Below, in pieces: positions 29,701-44,700 of a stretch of 52,527 bases of DNA. A model generated the notes under the pieces. The model was not told the DNA's origin, searched no databases, and was given only the letters and a program-made list of their open reading frames with translations. The stretch is taken from the NCBI GenBank assembly GCA_009746045.1, contig RPFO01000356.1, forward strand, positions 1 to 52,527. The letters are read 5' to 3'. Each line of letters starts with the position of its first letter. The stretch's first letter is position 1. This stretch comes from Mesostigma viride (Eukaryota > Streptophyta > Mesostigmatophyceae > Mesostigmatales > Mesostigmataceae). Made by a program: the position numbers and the translations under genes.

Positions 29701-32700
29701 ATGAACAGAAGGAGCGCATGGCCCATGAACAGAAGGAGCATGGCCCATGAACAGAAGGAGCAGGCATGGCCCATGAACAGAAGGAGCAGGCATGGCCCAT
29801 GAACAGAAGGAGCAGGCATGGCCCATGAACAGAAGGAGCAGGCATGGCCCATGAACAGAAGGAGCAGGCATGGCCCATGAACAGAAGGAGCAGGCATGGC
29901 CCATGAACAGAAGGAGCGCATGGCCCATGAACAGAAGGAGCGCATGGCCCATGAACAGAAGGAGCAGGCATGGCCCATGAACAGAAGGAGCAGGCATGGC
30001 CCATGAACAGAAGGAGCGCATGGCCCATGAACAGAAGGAGCGCATGGCCCATGAACAGAAGGAGCAGGCATGGCCCATGAACAGAAGGAGCGCATGGCCC
30101 ATGAACAGAAGGAGCAGGCATGGCCCATGAACAGAAGGAGCGCATGGCCCATGAACAGAAGGAGCGCATGGCCCATGAACAGAAGGAGCGCATGGCCCAT
30201 GAACAGAAGGAGCGCATGGCCCATGAACAGAAGGAGCGCATGGCCCATGAACAGAAGGAGCGCATGGCCCATGAACAGAAGGAACAGGCATGGCCCATGA
30301 ACAGAAGGAGCAGGCATGGCCCATGAACAGAAGGAGCAGGCATGGCCCATGAACAGAAGGAGCGCATGGCCCATGAACAGAAGGAGCGCATGGCCCATGA
30401 ACAGAAGGAGCAGGCATGGCCCATGAACAGAAGGAGCGCATGGCCCATGAACAGAAGGAGCAGGCATGGCCCATGAACAGAAGGAGCGCATGGCCCATGA
30501 ACAGAAGGAGCGCATGGCCCATGAACAGAAGGAGCGCATGGCCCATGAACAGAAGGAGCGCATGGCCCATGAACAGAAGGAGCGCATGGCCCATGAACAG
30601 AAGGAGCAGGCATGGCCCATGAACAGAAGGAGCAGGCATGGCCCATGAACAGAAGGAGCAGGCATGGCCCATGAACAGAAGGAGCGCATGGCCCATGAAC
30701 AGAAGGAGCGCATGGCCCATGAACAGAAGGAGCAGGCATGGCCCATGAACAGAAGGAGCAGGCATGGCCCATGAACAGAAGGAGCAGGCATGGCCCATGA
30801 ACAGAAGGAGCGCATGGCCCATGAACAGAAGGAGCGCATGGCCCATGAACAGAAGGAGCAGGCATGGCCCATGAACAGAAGGAGCAGGCATGGCCCATGA
30901 ACAGAAGGAGCGCATGGCCCATGAACAGAAGGAGCGCATGGCCCATGAACAGAAGGAGCAGGCATGGCCCATGAACAGAAGGAGCGCATGGCCCATGAAC
31001 AGAAGGAGCGCATGGCCCATGAACAGAAGGAGCAGGCATGGCCCATGAACAGAAGGAGCGCATGGCCCATGAACAGAAGGAGCAGGCATGGCCCATGAAC
31101 AGAAGGAGCGCATGGCCCATGAACAGAAGGAGCAGGCATGGCCCATGAACAGAAGGAGCGCATGGCCCATGAACAGAAGGAGCGCATGGCCCATGAACAG
31201 AAGGAGCGCATGGCCCATGAACAGAAGGAGCGCATGGCCCATGAACAGAAGGAGCAGGCATGGCCCATGAACAGAAGGAGCGCATGGCCCATGAACAGAA
31301 GGAGCAGGCATGGCCCATGAACAGAAGGAGCAGGCATGGCCCATGAACAGAAGGAGCGCATGGCCCATGAACAGAAGGAGCAGGCATGGCCCATGAACAG
31401 AAGGAGCAGGCATGGCCCATGAACAGAAGGAGCGCATGGCCCATGAACAGAAGGAGCGCATGGCCCATGAACAGAAGGAGCAGGCATGGCCCATGAACAG
31501 AAGGAGCAGGCATGGCCCATGAACAGAAGGAGCGCATGGCCCATGAACAGAAGGAGCGCATGGCCCATGAACAGAAGGAGCAGGCATGGCCCATGAACAG
31601 AAGGAGCAGGCATGGCCCATGAACAGAAGGAGCAGGCATGGCCCATGAACAGAAGGAGCGCATGGCCCATGAACAGAAGGAGCGCATGGCCCATGAACAG
31701 AAGGAGCAGGCATGGCCCATGAACAGAAGGAGCGCATGGCCCATGAACAGAAGGAGCGCATGGCCCATGAACAGAAGGAGCGCATGGCCCATGAACAGAA
31801 GGAGCAGGCATGGCCCATGAACAGAAGGAGCAGGCATGGCCCATGAACAGAAGGAGCGCATGGCCCATGAACAGAAGGAGCAGGCATGGCCCATGAACAG
31901 AAGGAGCAGGCATGGCCCATGAACAGAAGGAGCAGGCATGGCCCATGAACAGAAGGAGCGCATGGCCCATGAACAGAAGGAGCGCATGGCCCATGAACAG
32001 AAGGAGCAGGCATGGCCCATGAACAGAAGGAGCAGGCATGGCCCATGAACAGAAGGAGCAGGCATGGCCCATGAACAGAAGGAGCGCATGGCCCATGAAC
32101 AGAAGGAGCGCATGGCCCATGAACAGAAGGAGCAGGCATGGCCCATGAACAGAAGGAGCAGGCATGGCCCATGAACAGAAGGAGCGCATGGCCCATGAAC
32201 AGAAGGAGCAGGCATGGCCCATGAACAGAAGGAGCAGGCATGGCCCATGAACAGAAGGAGCGCATGGCCCATGAACAGAAGGAGCGCATGGCCCATGAAC
32301 AGAAGGAGCAGGCATGGCCCATGAACAGAAGGAGCAGGCATGGCCCATGAACAGAAGGCAGGCATGGCCCATGAACAGAAGGAGCGCATGGCCCATGAAC
32401 AGAAGGAGCGCATGGCCCATGAACAGAAGGAGCAGGCATGGCCCATGAACAGAAGGAGCGCATGGCCCATGAACAGAAGGAGCGCATGGCCCATGAACAG
32501 AAGGAGCGCATGGCCCATGAACAGAAGGAGCAGGCATGGCCCATGAACAGAAGGAGCAGGCATGGCCCATGAACAGAAGGAGCAGGCATGGCCCATGAAC
32601 AGAAGGAGCGCATGGCCCATGAACAGAAGGAGCAGGCATGGCCCATGAACAGAAGGAGCAGGCATGGCCCATGAACAGAAGGAGCAGGCATGGCCCATGA

Positions 32701-35700
32701 ACAGAAGGAGCGCATGGCCCATGAACAGAAGGAGCGCATGGCCCATGAACAGAAGGAGCGCATGGCCCATGAACAGAAGGAGCAGGCATGGCCCATGAAC
32801 AGAAGGAGCAGGCATGGCCCATGAACAGAAGGAGCGCATGGCCCATGAACAGAAGGAGCAGGCATGGCCCATGAACAGAAGGAGCAGGCATGGCCCATGA
32901 ACAGAAGGAGCAGGCATGGCCCATGAACAGAAGGAGCAGGCATGGCCCATGAACAGAAGGAGCGCATGGCCCATGAACAGAAGGAGCGCATGGCCCATGA
33001 ACAGAAGGAGCGCATGGCCCATGAACAGAAGGAGCAGGCATGGCCCATGAACAGAAGGAGCAGGCATGGCCCATGAACAGAAGGAGCAGGCATGGCCCAT
33101 GAACAGAAGGAGCGCATGGCCCATGAACAGAAGGAGCGCATGGCCCATGAACAGAAGGAGCGCATGGCCCATGAACAGAAGGAGCGCATGGCCCATGAAC
33201 AGAAGGAGCAGGCATGGCCCATGAACAGAAGGAGCAGGCATGGCCCATGAACAGAAGGAGCAGGCATGGCCCATGAACAGAAGGAGCAGGCATGGCCCAT
33301 GAACAGAAGGAGCAGGCATGGCCCATGAACAGAAGGAGCAGGCATGGCCCATGAACAGAAGGAGCGCATGGCCCATGAACAGAAGGAGCGCATGGCCCAT
33401 GAACAGAAGGAGCGCATGGCCCATGAACAGAAGGAGCAGGCATGGCCCATGAACAGAAGGAGCAGGCATGGCCCATGAACAGAAGGAGCAGGCATGGCCC
33501 ATGAACAGAAGGAGCAGGCATGGCCCATGAACAGAAGGAGCAGGCATGGCCCATGAACAGAAGGAGCAGGCATGGCCCATGAACAGAAGGAGCGCATGGC
33601 CCATGAACAGAAGGAGCGCATGGCCCATGAACAGAAGGAGCGCATGGCCCATGAACAGAAGGAGCGCATGGCCCATGAACAGAAGGAGCGCATGGCCCAT
33701 GAACAGAAGGAGCGCATGGCCCATGAACAGAAGGAGCAGGCATGGCCCATGAACAGAAGGAGCAGGCATGGCCCATGAACAGAAGGAGCGCATGGCCCAT
33801 GAACAGAAGGAGCGCATGGCCCATGAACAGAAGGAGCGCATGGCCCATGAACAGAAGGAGCGCATGGCCCATGAACAGAAGGAGCGCATGGCCCATGAAC
33901 AGAAGGAGCGCATGGCCCATGAACAGAAGGAGCGCATGGCCCATGAACAGAAGGAGCGCATGGCCCATGAACAGAAGGAGCGCATGGCCCATGAACAGAA
34001 GGAGCGCATGGCCCATGAACAGAAGGAGCAGGCATGGCCCATGAACAGAAGGAGCGCATGGCCCATGAACAGAAGGAGCGCATGGCCCATGAACAGAAGG
34101 AGCGCATGGCCCATGAACAGAAGGAGCAGGCATGGCCCATGAACAGAAGGAGCAGGCATGGCCCATGAACAGAAGGAGCAGGCATGGCCCATGAACAGAA
34201 GGAGCGCATGGCCCATGAACAGAAGGAGCGCATGGCCCATGAACAGAAGGAGCGCATGGCCCATGAACAGAAGGAGCGCATGGCCCATGAACAGAAGGAG
34301 CGCATGGCCCATGAACAGAAGGAGCAGGCATGGCCCATGAACAGAAGGAGCGCATGGCCCATGAACAGAAGGAGCAGGCATGGCCCATGAACAGAAGGAG
34401 CAGGCATGGCCCATGAACAGAAGGAGCGCATGGCCCATGAACAGAAGGAGCAGGCATGGCCCATGAACAGAAGGAGCGCATGGCCCATGAACAGAAGGAG
34501 CGCATGGCCCATGAACAGAAGGAGCGCATGGCCCATGAACAGAAGGAGCGCATGGCCCATGAACAGAAGGAGCAGGCATGGCCCATGAACAGAAGGAGCG
34601 CATGGCCCATGAACAGAAGGAGCGCATGGCCCATGAACAGAAGGAGCAGGCATGGCCCATGAACAGAAGGAGCAGGCATGGCCCATGAACAGAAGGAGCG
34701 CATGGCCCATGAACAGAAGGAGCGCATGGCCCATGAACAGAAGGAGCGCATGGCCCATGAACAGAAGGAGCAGGCATGGCCCATGAACAGAAGGAGCGCA
34801 TGGCCCATGAACAGAAGGAGCAGGCATGGCCCATGAACAGAAGGAGCGCATGGCCCATGAACAGAAGGAGGCATGGCCCATGAACAGAAGGAGCGCATGG
34901 CCCATGAACAGAAGGAGCAGGCATGGCCCATGAACAGAAGGAGCAGGCATGGCCCATGAACAGAAGGAGCAGGCATGGCCCATGAACAGAAGGAGCAGGC
35001 ATGGCCCATGAACAGAAGGAGCAGGCATGGCCCATGAACAGAAGGAGCGCATGGCCCATGAACAGAAGGAGCGCATGGCCCATGAACAGAAGGAGCGCAT
35101 GGCCCATGAACAGAAGGAGCGCATGGCCCATGAACAGAAGGAGCAGGCATGGCCCATGAACAGAAGGAGCGCATGGCCCATGAACAGAAGGAGCAGGCAT
35201 GGCCCATGAACAGAAGGAGCGCATGGCCCATGAACAGAAGGAGCGCATGGCCCATGAACAGAAGGAGCGCATGGCCCATGAACAGAAGGAGCAGGCATGG
35301 CCCATGAACAGAAGGAGCGCATGGCCCATGAACAGAAGGAGCGCATGGCCCATGAACAGAAGGAGCGCATGGCCCATGAACAGAAGGAGCAGGCATGGCC
35401 CATGAACAGAAGGAGCGCATGGCCCATGAACAGAAGGAGCAGGCATGGCCCATGAACAGAAGGAGCGCATGGCCCATGAACAGAAGGAGCGCATGGCCCA
35501 TGAACAGAAGGAGCGCATGGCCCATGAACAGAAGGAGCGCATGGCCCATGAACAGAAGGAGCGCATGGCCCATGAACAGAAGGAGCGCATGGCCCATGAA
35601 CAGAAGGAGCAGGCATGGCCCATGAACAGAAGGAGCAGGCATGGCCCATGAACAGAAGGAGCAGGCATGGCCCATGAACAGAAGGAGCAGGCATGGCCCA

Positions 35701-38700
35701 TGAACAGAAGGAGCGCATGGCCCATGAACAGAAGGAGCGCATGGCCCATGAACAGAAGGAGCAGGCATGGCCCATGAACAGAAGGAGCGCATGGCCCATG
35801 AACAGAAGGAGCAGGCATGGCCCATGAACAGAAGGAGCGCATGGCCCATGAACAGAAGGAGCAGGCATGGCCCATGAACAGAAGGAGCAGGCATGGCCCA
35901 TGAACAGAAGGAGCAGGCATGGCCCATGAACAGAAGGAGCGCATGGCCCATGAACAGAAGGAGCAGGCATGGCCCATGAACAGAAGGAGCAGGCATGGCC
36001 CATGAACAGAAGGAGCAGGCATGGCCCATGAACAGAAGGAGCGCATGGCCCATGAACAGAAGGAGCGCATGGCCCATGAACAGAAGGAGCGCATGGCCCA
36101 TGAACAGAAGGAGCAGGCATGGCCCATGAACAGAAGGAGCAGGCATGGCCCATGAACAGAAGGAGCAGGCATGGCCCATGAACAGAAGGAGCGCATGGCC
36201 CATGAACAGAAGGAGCGCATGGCCCATGAACAGAAGGAGCGCATGGCCCATGAACAGAAGGAGCAGGCATGGCCCATGAACAGAAGGAGCGCATGGCCCA
36301 TGAACAGAAGGAGCAGGCATGGCCCATGAACAGAAGGAGGCATGGCCCATGAACAGAAGGAGCAGGCATGGCCCATGAACAGAAGGAGCAGGCATGGCCC
36401 ATGAACAGAAGGAGCAGGCATGGCCCATGAACAGAAGGAGCGCATGGCCCATGAACAGAAGGAGCGCATGGCCCATGAACAGAAGGAGCGCATGGCCCAT
36501 GAACAGAAGGAGCAGGCATGGCCCATGAACAGAAGGAGCAGGCATGGCCCATGAACAGAAGGAGCAGGCATGGCCCATGAACAGAAGGAGCAGGCATGGC
36601 CCATGAACAGAAGGAGCAGGCATGGCCCATGAACAGAAGGAGCAGGCATGGCCCATGAACAGAAGGAGCGCATGGCCCATGAACAGAAGGAGCGCATGGC
36701 CCATGAACAGAAGGAGCGCATGGCCCATGAACAGAAGGAGCGCATGGCCCATGAACAGAAGGAGCGCATGGCCCATGAACAGAAGGAGCGCATGGCCCAT
36801 GAACAGAAGGAGCGCATGGCCCATGAACAGAAGGAGCAGGCATGGCCCATGAACAGAAGGAGCAGGCATGGCCCATGAACAGAAGGAGCGCATGGCCCAT
36901 GAACAGAAGGAGCGCATGGCCCATGAACAGAAGGAGCGCATGGCCCATGAACAGAAGGAGCAGGCATGGCCCATGAACAGAAGGAGCGCATGGCCCATGA
37001 ACAGAAGGAGCGCATGGCCCATGAACAGAAGGAGCGCATGGCCCATGAACAGAAGGAGCGCATGGCCCATGAACAGAAGGAGCGCATGGCCCATGAACAG
37101 AAGGAGCGCATGGCCCATGAACAGAAGGAGCGCATGGCCCATGAACAGAAGGAGCGCATGGCCCATGAACAGAAGGAGCGCATGGCCCATGAACAGAAGG
37201 AGCAGGCATGGCCCATGAACAGAAGGAGCAGGCATGGCCCATGAACAGAAGGAGCAGGCATGGCCCATGAACAGAAGGAGCGCATGGCCCATGAACAGAA
37301 GGAGCGCATGGCCCATGAACAGAAGGAGCGCATGGCCCATGAACAGAAGGAGCGCATGGCCCATGAACAGAAGGAGCGCATGGCCCATGAACAGAAGGAG
37401 CGCATGGCCCATGAACAGAAGGAGCGCATGGCCCATGAACAGAAGGAGCGCATGGCCCATGAACAGAAGGAGCGCATGGCCCATGAACAGAAGGAGCGCA
37501 TGGCCCATGAACAGAAGGAGCGCATGGCCCATGAACAGAAGGAGCGCATGGCCCATGAACAGAAGGAGCAGGCATGGCCCATGAACAGAAGGAGCAGGCA
37601 TGGCCCATGAACAGAAGGAGCGCATGGCCCATGAACAGAAGGAGCGCATGGCCCATGAACAGAAGGAGCAGGCATGGCCCATGAACAGAAGGAGCGCATG
37701 GCCCATGAACAGAAGGAGCGCATGGCCCATGAACAGAAGGAGCAGGCATGGCCCATGAACAGAAGGAGCAGGCATGGCCCATGAACAGAAGGAGCGCATG
37801 GCCCATGAACAGAAGGAGCAGGCATGGCCCATGAACAGAAGGAGCAGGCATGGCCCATGAACAGAAGGAGCGCATGGCCCATGAACAGAAGGAGCGCATG
37901 GCCCATGAACAGAAGGAGCAGGCATGGCCCATGAACAGAAGGAGCAGGCATGGCCCATGAACAGAAGGAGCAGGCATGGCCCATGAACAGAAGGAGCAGG
38001 CATGGCCCATGAACAGAAGGAGCAGGCATGGCCCATGAACAGAAGGAGCAGGCATGGCCCATGAACAGAAGGAGCGCATGGCCCATGAACAGAAGGAGCG
38101 CATGGCCCATGAACAGAAGGAGCAGGCATGGCCCATGAACAGAAGGAGCGCATGGCCCATGAACAGAAGGAGCGCATGGCCCATGAACAGAAGGAGCGCA
38201 TGGCCCATGAACAGAAGGAGCGCATGGCCCATGAACAGAAGGAGCAGGCATGGCCCATGAACAGAAGGAGCGCATGGCCCATGAACAGAAGGAGCGCATG
38301 GCCCATGAACAGAAGGAGCGCATGGCCCATGAACAGAAGGAGCAGGCATGGCCCATGAACAGAAGGAGCGCATGGCCCATGAACAGAAGGAGCAGGCATG
38401 GCCCATGAACAGAAGGAGCAGGCATGGCCCATGAACAGAAGGAGCGCATGGCCCATGAACAGAAGGAGCGCATGGCCCATGAACAGAAGGAGCGCATGGC
38501 CCATGAACAGAAGGAGCGCATGGCCCATGAACAGAAGGAGCGCATGGCCCATGAACAGAAGGAGCAGGCATGGCCCATGAACAGAAGGAGCGCATGGCCC
38601 ATGAACAGAAGGAGCGCATGGCCCATGAACAGAAGGAGCAGGCATGGCCCATGAACAGAAGGAGCAGGCATGGCCCATGAACAGAAGGAGCAGGCATGGC

Positions 38701-41700
38701 CCATGAACAGAAGGAGCGCATGGCCCATGAACAGAAGGAGCAGGCATGGCCCATGAACAGAAGGAGCGCATGGCCCATGAACAGAAGGAGCGCATGGCCC
38801 ATGAACAGAAGGAGCGCATGGCCCATGAACAGAAGGAGCGCATGGCCCATGAACAGAAGGAGCAGGCATGGCCCATGAACAGAAGGAGCGCATGGCCCAT
38901 GAACAGAAGGAGGCATGGCCCATGAACAGAAGGAGCAGGCATGGCCCATGAACAGAAGGAGCGCATGGCCCATGAACAGAAGGACAGGCATGGCCCATGA
39001 ACAGAAGGAGCGCATGGCCCATGAACAGAAGGCAGGCATGGCCCATGAACAGAAGGAGCGCATGGCCCATGAACAGAAGGAGGCATGGCCCATGAACAGA
39101 AGGAGCGCATGGCCCATGAACAGAAGGAGCGCATGGCCCATGAACAGAAGGAGGCATGGCCCATGAACAGAAGGAGCAGGCATGGCCCATGAACAGAAGG
39201 AGCAGGCATGGCCCATGAACAGAAGGACAGGCATGGCCCATGAACAGAAGGAGCGCATGGCCCATGAACAGAAGGAGCGCATGGCCCATGAACAGAAGGA
39301 GCGCATGGCCCATGAACAGAAGGAGCAGGCATGGCCCATGAACAGAAGGAGCGCATGGCCCATGAACAGAAGGAGCGCATGGCCCATGAACAGAAGGAGC
39401 GCATGGCCCATGAACAGAAGGAGCAGGCATGGCCCATGAACAGAAGGAGCGCATGGCCCATGAACAGAAGGAGCGCATGGCCCATGAACAGAAGGAGCGC
39501 ATGGCCCATGAACAGAAGGAGCAGGCATGGCCCATGAACAGAAGGAGCAGGCATGGCCCATGAACAGAAGGAGCGCATGGCCCATGAACAGAAGGAGGCA
39601 TGGCCCATGAACAGAAGGAGCAGGCATGGCCCATGAACAGAAGGAGCAGGCATGGCCCATGAACAGAAGGACAGGCATGGCCCATGAACAGAAGGAGCGC
39701 ATGGCCCATGAACAGAAGGAGCGCATGGCCCATGAACAGAAGGAGCGCATGGCCCATGAACAGAAGGAGCAGGCATGGCCCATGAACAGAAGGACAGGCA
39801 TGGCCCATGAACAGAAGGAGCAGGCATGGCCCATGAACAGAAGGACAGGCATGGCCCATGAACAGAAGGAGCAGGCATGGCCCATGAACAGAAGGAGCAG
39901 GCATGGCCCATGAACAGAAGGAGCAGGCATGGCCCATGAACAGAAGGAGCGCATGGCCCATGAACAGAAGGAGCGCATGGCCCATGAACAGAAGGAGCGC
40001 ATGGCCCATGAACAGAAGGAGCAGGCATGGCCCATGAACAGAAGGACAGGCATGGCCCATGAACAGAAGGACAGGCATGGCCCATGAACAGAAGGAGCGC
40101 ATGGCCCATGAACAGAAGGAGCGCATGGCCCATGAACAGAAGGAGCAGGCATGGCCCATGAACAGAAGGAGCGCATGGCCCATGAACAGAAGGAGCGCAT
40201 GGCCCATGAACAGAAGGAGCGCATGGCCCATGAACAGAAGGAGCGCATGGCCCATGAACAGAAGGAGCGCATGGCCCATGAACAGAAGGAGCGCATGGCC
40301 CATGAACAGAAGGAGCGCATGGCCCATGAACAGAAGGAGCGCATGGCCCATGAACAGAAGGAGCGCATGGCCCATGAACAGAAGGAGCAGGCATGGCCCA
40401 TGAACAGAAGGAGCGCATGGCCCATGAACAGAAGGAGCGCATGGCCCATGAACAGAAGGAGCGCATGGCCCATGAACAGAAGGAGCAGGCATGGCCCATG
40501 AACAGAAGGAGCAGGCATGGCCCATGAACAGAAGGAGCAGGCATGGCCCATGAACAGAAGGAGCGCATGGCCCATGAACAGAAGGAGCGCATGGCCCATG
40601 AACAGAAGGAGCGCATGGCCCATGAACAGAAGGAGCGCATGGCCCATGAACAGAAGGAGCGCATGGCCCATGAACAGAAGGAGCAGGCATGGCCCATGAA
40701 CAGAAGGAGCGCATGGCCCATGAACAGAAGGAGCGCATGGCCCATGAACAGAAGGACAGGCATGGCCCATGAACAGAAGGAGCAGGCATGGCCCATGAAC
40801 AGAAGGAGCAGGCATGGCCCATGAACAGAAGGAGCGCATGGCCCATGAACAGAAGGAGCGCATGGCCCATGAACAGAAGGAGCAGGCATGGCCCATGAAC
40901 AGAAGGAGGCATGGCCCATGAACAGAAGGAGCGCATGGCCCATGAACAGAAGGAGCAGGCATGGCCCATGAACAGAAGGAGCGCATGGCCCATGAACAGA
41001 AGGAGCGCATGGCCCATGAACAGAAGGAGCAGGCATGGCCCATGAACAGAAGGAGCGCATGGCCCATGAACAGAAGGAGCGCATGGCCCATGAACAGAAG
41101 GAGCAGGCATGGCCCATGAACAGAAGGACAGGCATGGCCCATGAACAGAAGGAGCAGGCATGGCCCATGAACAGAAGGAGCGCATGGCCCATGAACAGAA
41201 GGAGCGCATGGCCCATGAACAGAAGGAGCAGGCATGGCCCATGAACAGAAGGAGCAGGCATGGCCCATGAACAGAAGGAGCGCATGGCCCATGAACAGAA
41301 GGAGCGCATGGCCCATGAACAGAAGGAGCAGGCATGGCCCATGAACAGAAGGAGCGCATGGCCCATGAACAGAAGGAGCACATGGCCCATGAACAGAAGG
41401 AGCAGGCATGGCCCATGAACAGAAGGAGCGCATGGCCCATGAACAGAAGGAGCAGGCATGGCCCATGAACAGAAGGAGCACATGGCCCATGAACAGAAGG
41501 ACAGGCATGGCCCATGAACAGAAGGAGCGCATGGCCCATGAACAGAAGGAGCAGGCATGGCCCATGAACAGAAGGAGCGCATGGCCCATGAACAGAAGGA
41601 GCAGGCATGGCCCATGAACAGAAGGAGCGCATGGCCCATGAACAGAAGGAGCGCATGGCCCATGAACAGAAGGAGCGCATGGCCCATGAACAGAAGGGCA

Positions 41701-44700
41701 GGCATGGCCCATGAACAGAAGGAGCGCATGGCCCATGAACAGAAGGACAGGCATGGCCCATGAACAGAAGGAGCGCATGGCCCATGAACAGAAGGAGCAG
41801 GCATGGCCCATGAACAGAAGGAGCGCATGGCCCATGAACAGAAGGACAGGCATGGCCCATGAACAGAAGGAGCAGGCATGGCCCATGAACAGAAGGAGCG
41901 CATGGCCCATGAACAGAAGGAGCAGGCATGGCCCATGAACAGAAGGAGCAGGCATGGCCCATGAACAGAAGGAGCACATGGCCCATGAACAGAAGGAGCG
42001 CATGGCCCATGAACAGAAGGAGCGCATGGCCCATGAACAGAAGGAGCGCATGGCCCATGAACAGAAGGACAGGCATGGCCCATGAACAGAAGGAGCACAT
42101 GGCCCATGAACAGAAGGAGCAGGCATGGCCCATGAACAGAAGGAGCGCATGGCCCATGAACAGAAGGAGCAGGCATGGCCCATGAACAGAAGGAGCAGGC
42201 ATGGCCCATGAACAGAAGGAGCGCATGGCCCATGAACAGAAGGAGCAGGCATGGCCCATGAACAGAAGGAGCAGGCATGGCCCATGAACAGAAGGAGCGC
42301 ATGGCCCATGAACAGAAGGAGCGCATGGCCCATGAACAGAAGGAGCGCATGGCCCATGAACAGAAGGAGCAGGCATGGCCCATGAACAGAAGGAGCAGGC
42401 ATGGCCCATGAACAGAAGGAGCAGGCATGGCCCATGAACAGAAGGAGCGCATGGCCCATGAACAGAAGGAGCGCATGGCCCATGAACAGAAGGAGCGCAT
42501 GGCCCATGAACAGAAGGAGCGCATGGCCCATGAACAGAAGGAGCGCATGGCCCATGAACAGAAGGAGCAGGCATGGCCCATGAACAGAAGGAGCGCATGG
42601 CCCATGAACAGAAGGAGCGCATGGCCCATGAACAGAAGGAGCAGGCATGGCCCATGAACAGAAGGAGCATGGCCCATGAACAGAAGGAGCAGGCATGGCC
42701 CATGAACAGAAGGAGCGCATGGCCCATGAACAGAAGGAGCGCATGGCCCATGAACAGAAGGAGCAGGCATGGCCCATAAACAGAAGGAATAGGCATGGCC
42801 CATGAACAGAAGGAGCGCATGGCCCATGAACAGAAGGAGCAGGCATGGCCCATGAACAGAAGGAGCGCATGGCCCATGAACAGAAGGAGCGCATGGCCCA
42901 TGAACAGAAGGAGCAGGCATGGCCCATGAACACAAGGAGCGCATGGCCCATGAACAGAAGGAGCACATGGCCCATGAACAGAAGGAGCAGGCATGGCCCA
43001 TGAACAGAAGGAGGAGGCATGGCCCATGAACAGAAGGAGCAGGCATGGCCCATGAACAGAAGGAGCAGGCATGGCCCATGAACAGAAGGACAGGCATGGC
43101 CCATGAACAGAAGGAACAGGCATGGCCCATGAAGAGAAGGAGCACATGGCCCATGAACAGAAGGAGCACATGGCCCATGAACAGAAGGAGCAGGCATGGC
43201 CCATGAACAGAAGGAACAGGCATGGCCCATGAACAGAAGGAGCACATGGGCCATGAACAGAAGGAGCGCATGGCCCATGAACAGAAGGAGCAGGCATGGC
43301 CCATGAACAGAAGGAGCACATGGGCCATGAACAGAAGGAGCACATGGGCCATGAACAGAAGGAGCAGGCATGGCCCATGAACAGAAGGAGCGCATGGCCC
43401 ATGAACAGAAGGAACAGGCATGGCCCATGAACAGAAGGAGCACATGGCCCATGAACAGAAGGAACAGGCATGGCCCATGAACAGAAGGAGCGCATGGCCC
43501 ATGAACAGAAGGAACAGGCATGGCCCATGAACAGAAGGAGCGCATGGCCCATGAACAGAAGGAGCAGGCATGGCCCATGAACAGAAGGAGCGCATGGCCC
43601 ATGAACAGAAGGAGCGCATGGCCCATGAACAGAAGGAGCGCATGGCCCATGAACAGAAGGGGCAGGCATGGCCCATGAACAGAACGAGCGCATGGCCCAT
43701 GAACAGAAGGAACAGGCATGGCCCATGAACAGAAGGAGCGCATGGCCCATGAACAGAAGGAGCAGGCATGGCCCATGAACAGAAGGAGCGCATGGCCCAT
43801 GAACAGAAGGAACAGGCATGGCCCATGAACAGAAGGAACAGGCATGGCCCATGAACAGAAGGAGCACATGGCCCATGAACAGAAGGAGCAGGCATGGCCC
43901 ATGAACAGAAGGAGCAGGCATGGCCCATGAACAGAAGGAGCACATGGCCCATGAACAGAAGGAGCGCATGGCCCATGAACAGAAGGAGGCATGGCCCATG
44001 AACAGAAGGAGCGCATGGCCCATGAACAGAAGGAGCAGGCATGGCCCATGAACAGAAGGAGCACATGGGCCATGAACAGAAGGAGCAGGCATGGCCCATG
44101 AACAGAAGGAGCGCATGGCCCATGAACAGAAGGAGCAGGCATGGCCCATGAACAGAAGGAGCAGGCATGGCCCATGAACAGAAGGAGCGCATGGCCCATG
44201 AACAGAAGGAGCAGGCATGGCCCATGAACAGAAGGAGCAGGCATGGCCCATGAACAGAAGGAGCGCATGGCCCATGAACAGAAGGAGCGCATGGCCCATG
44301 AACAGAAGGAGCGCATGGCCCATGAACAGAAGGACAGGCATGGCCCATGAACAGAAGGAGCGCATGGCCCATGAACAGAAGGACAGGCATGGCCCATGAA
44401 CAGAAGGAGCAGGCATGGCCCATGAACAGAAGGAGCAGGCATGGCCCATGAACAGAAGGAGCAGGCATGGCCCATGAACAGAAGGAGCGCATGGCCCATG
44501 AACAGAAGGAGCAGGCATGGCCCATGAACAGAAGGAGCGCATGGCCCATGAACAGAAGGAGCGCATGGCCCATGAACAGAAGGAGCAGGCATGGCCCATG
44601 AACAGAAGGAGCAGGCATGGCCCATGAACAGAAGGACAGGCATGGCCCATGAACAGAAGGAGCGCATGGCCCATGAACAGAAGGAGCAGGCATGGCCCAT

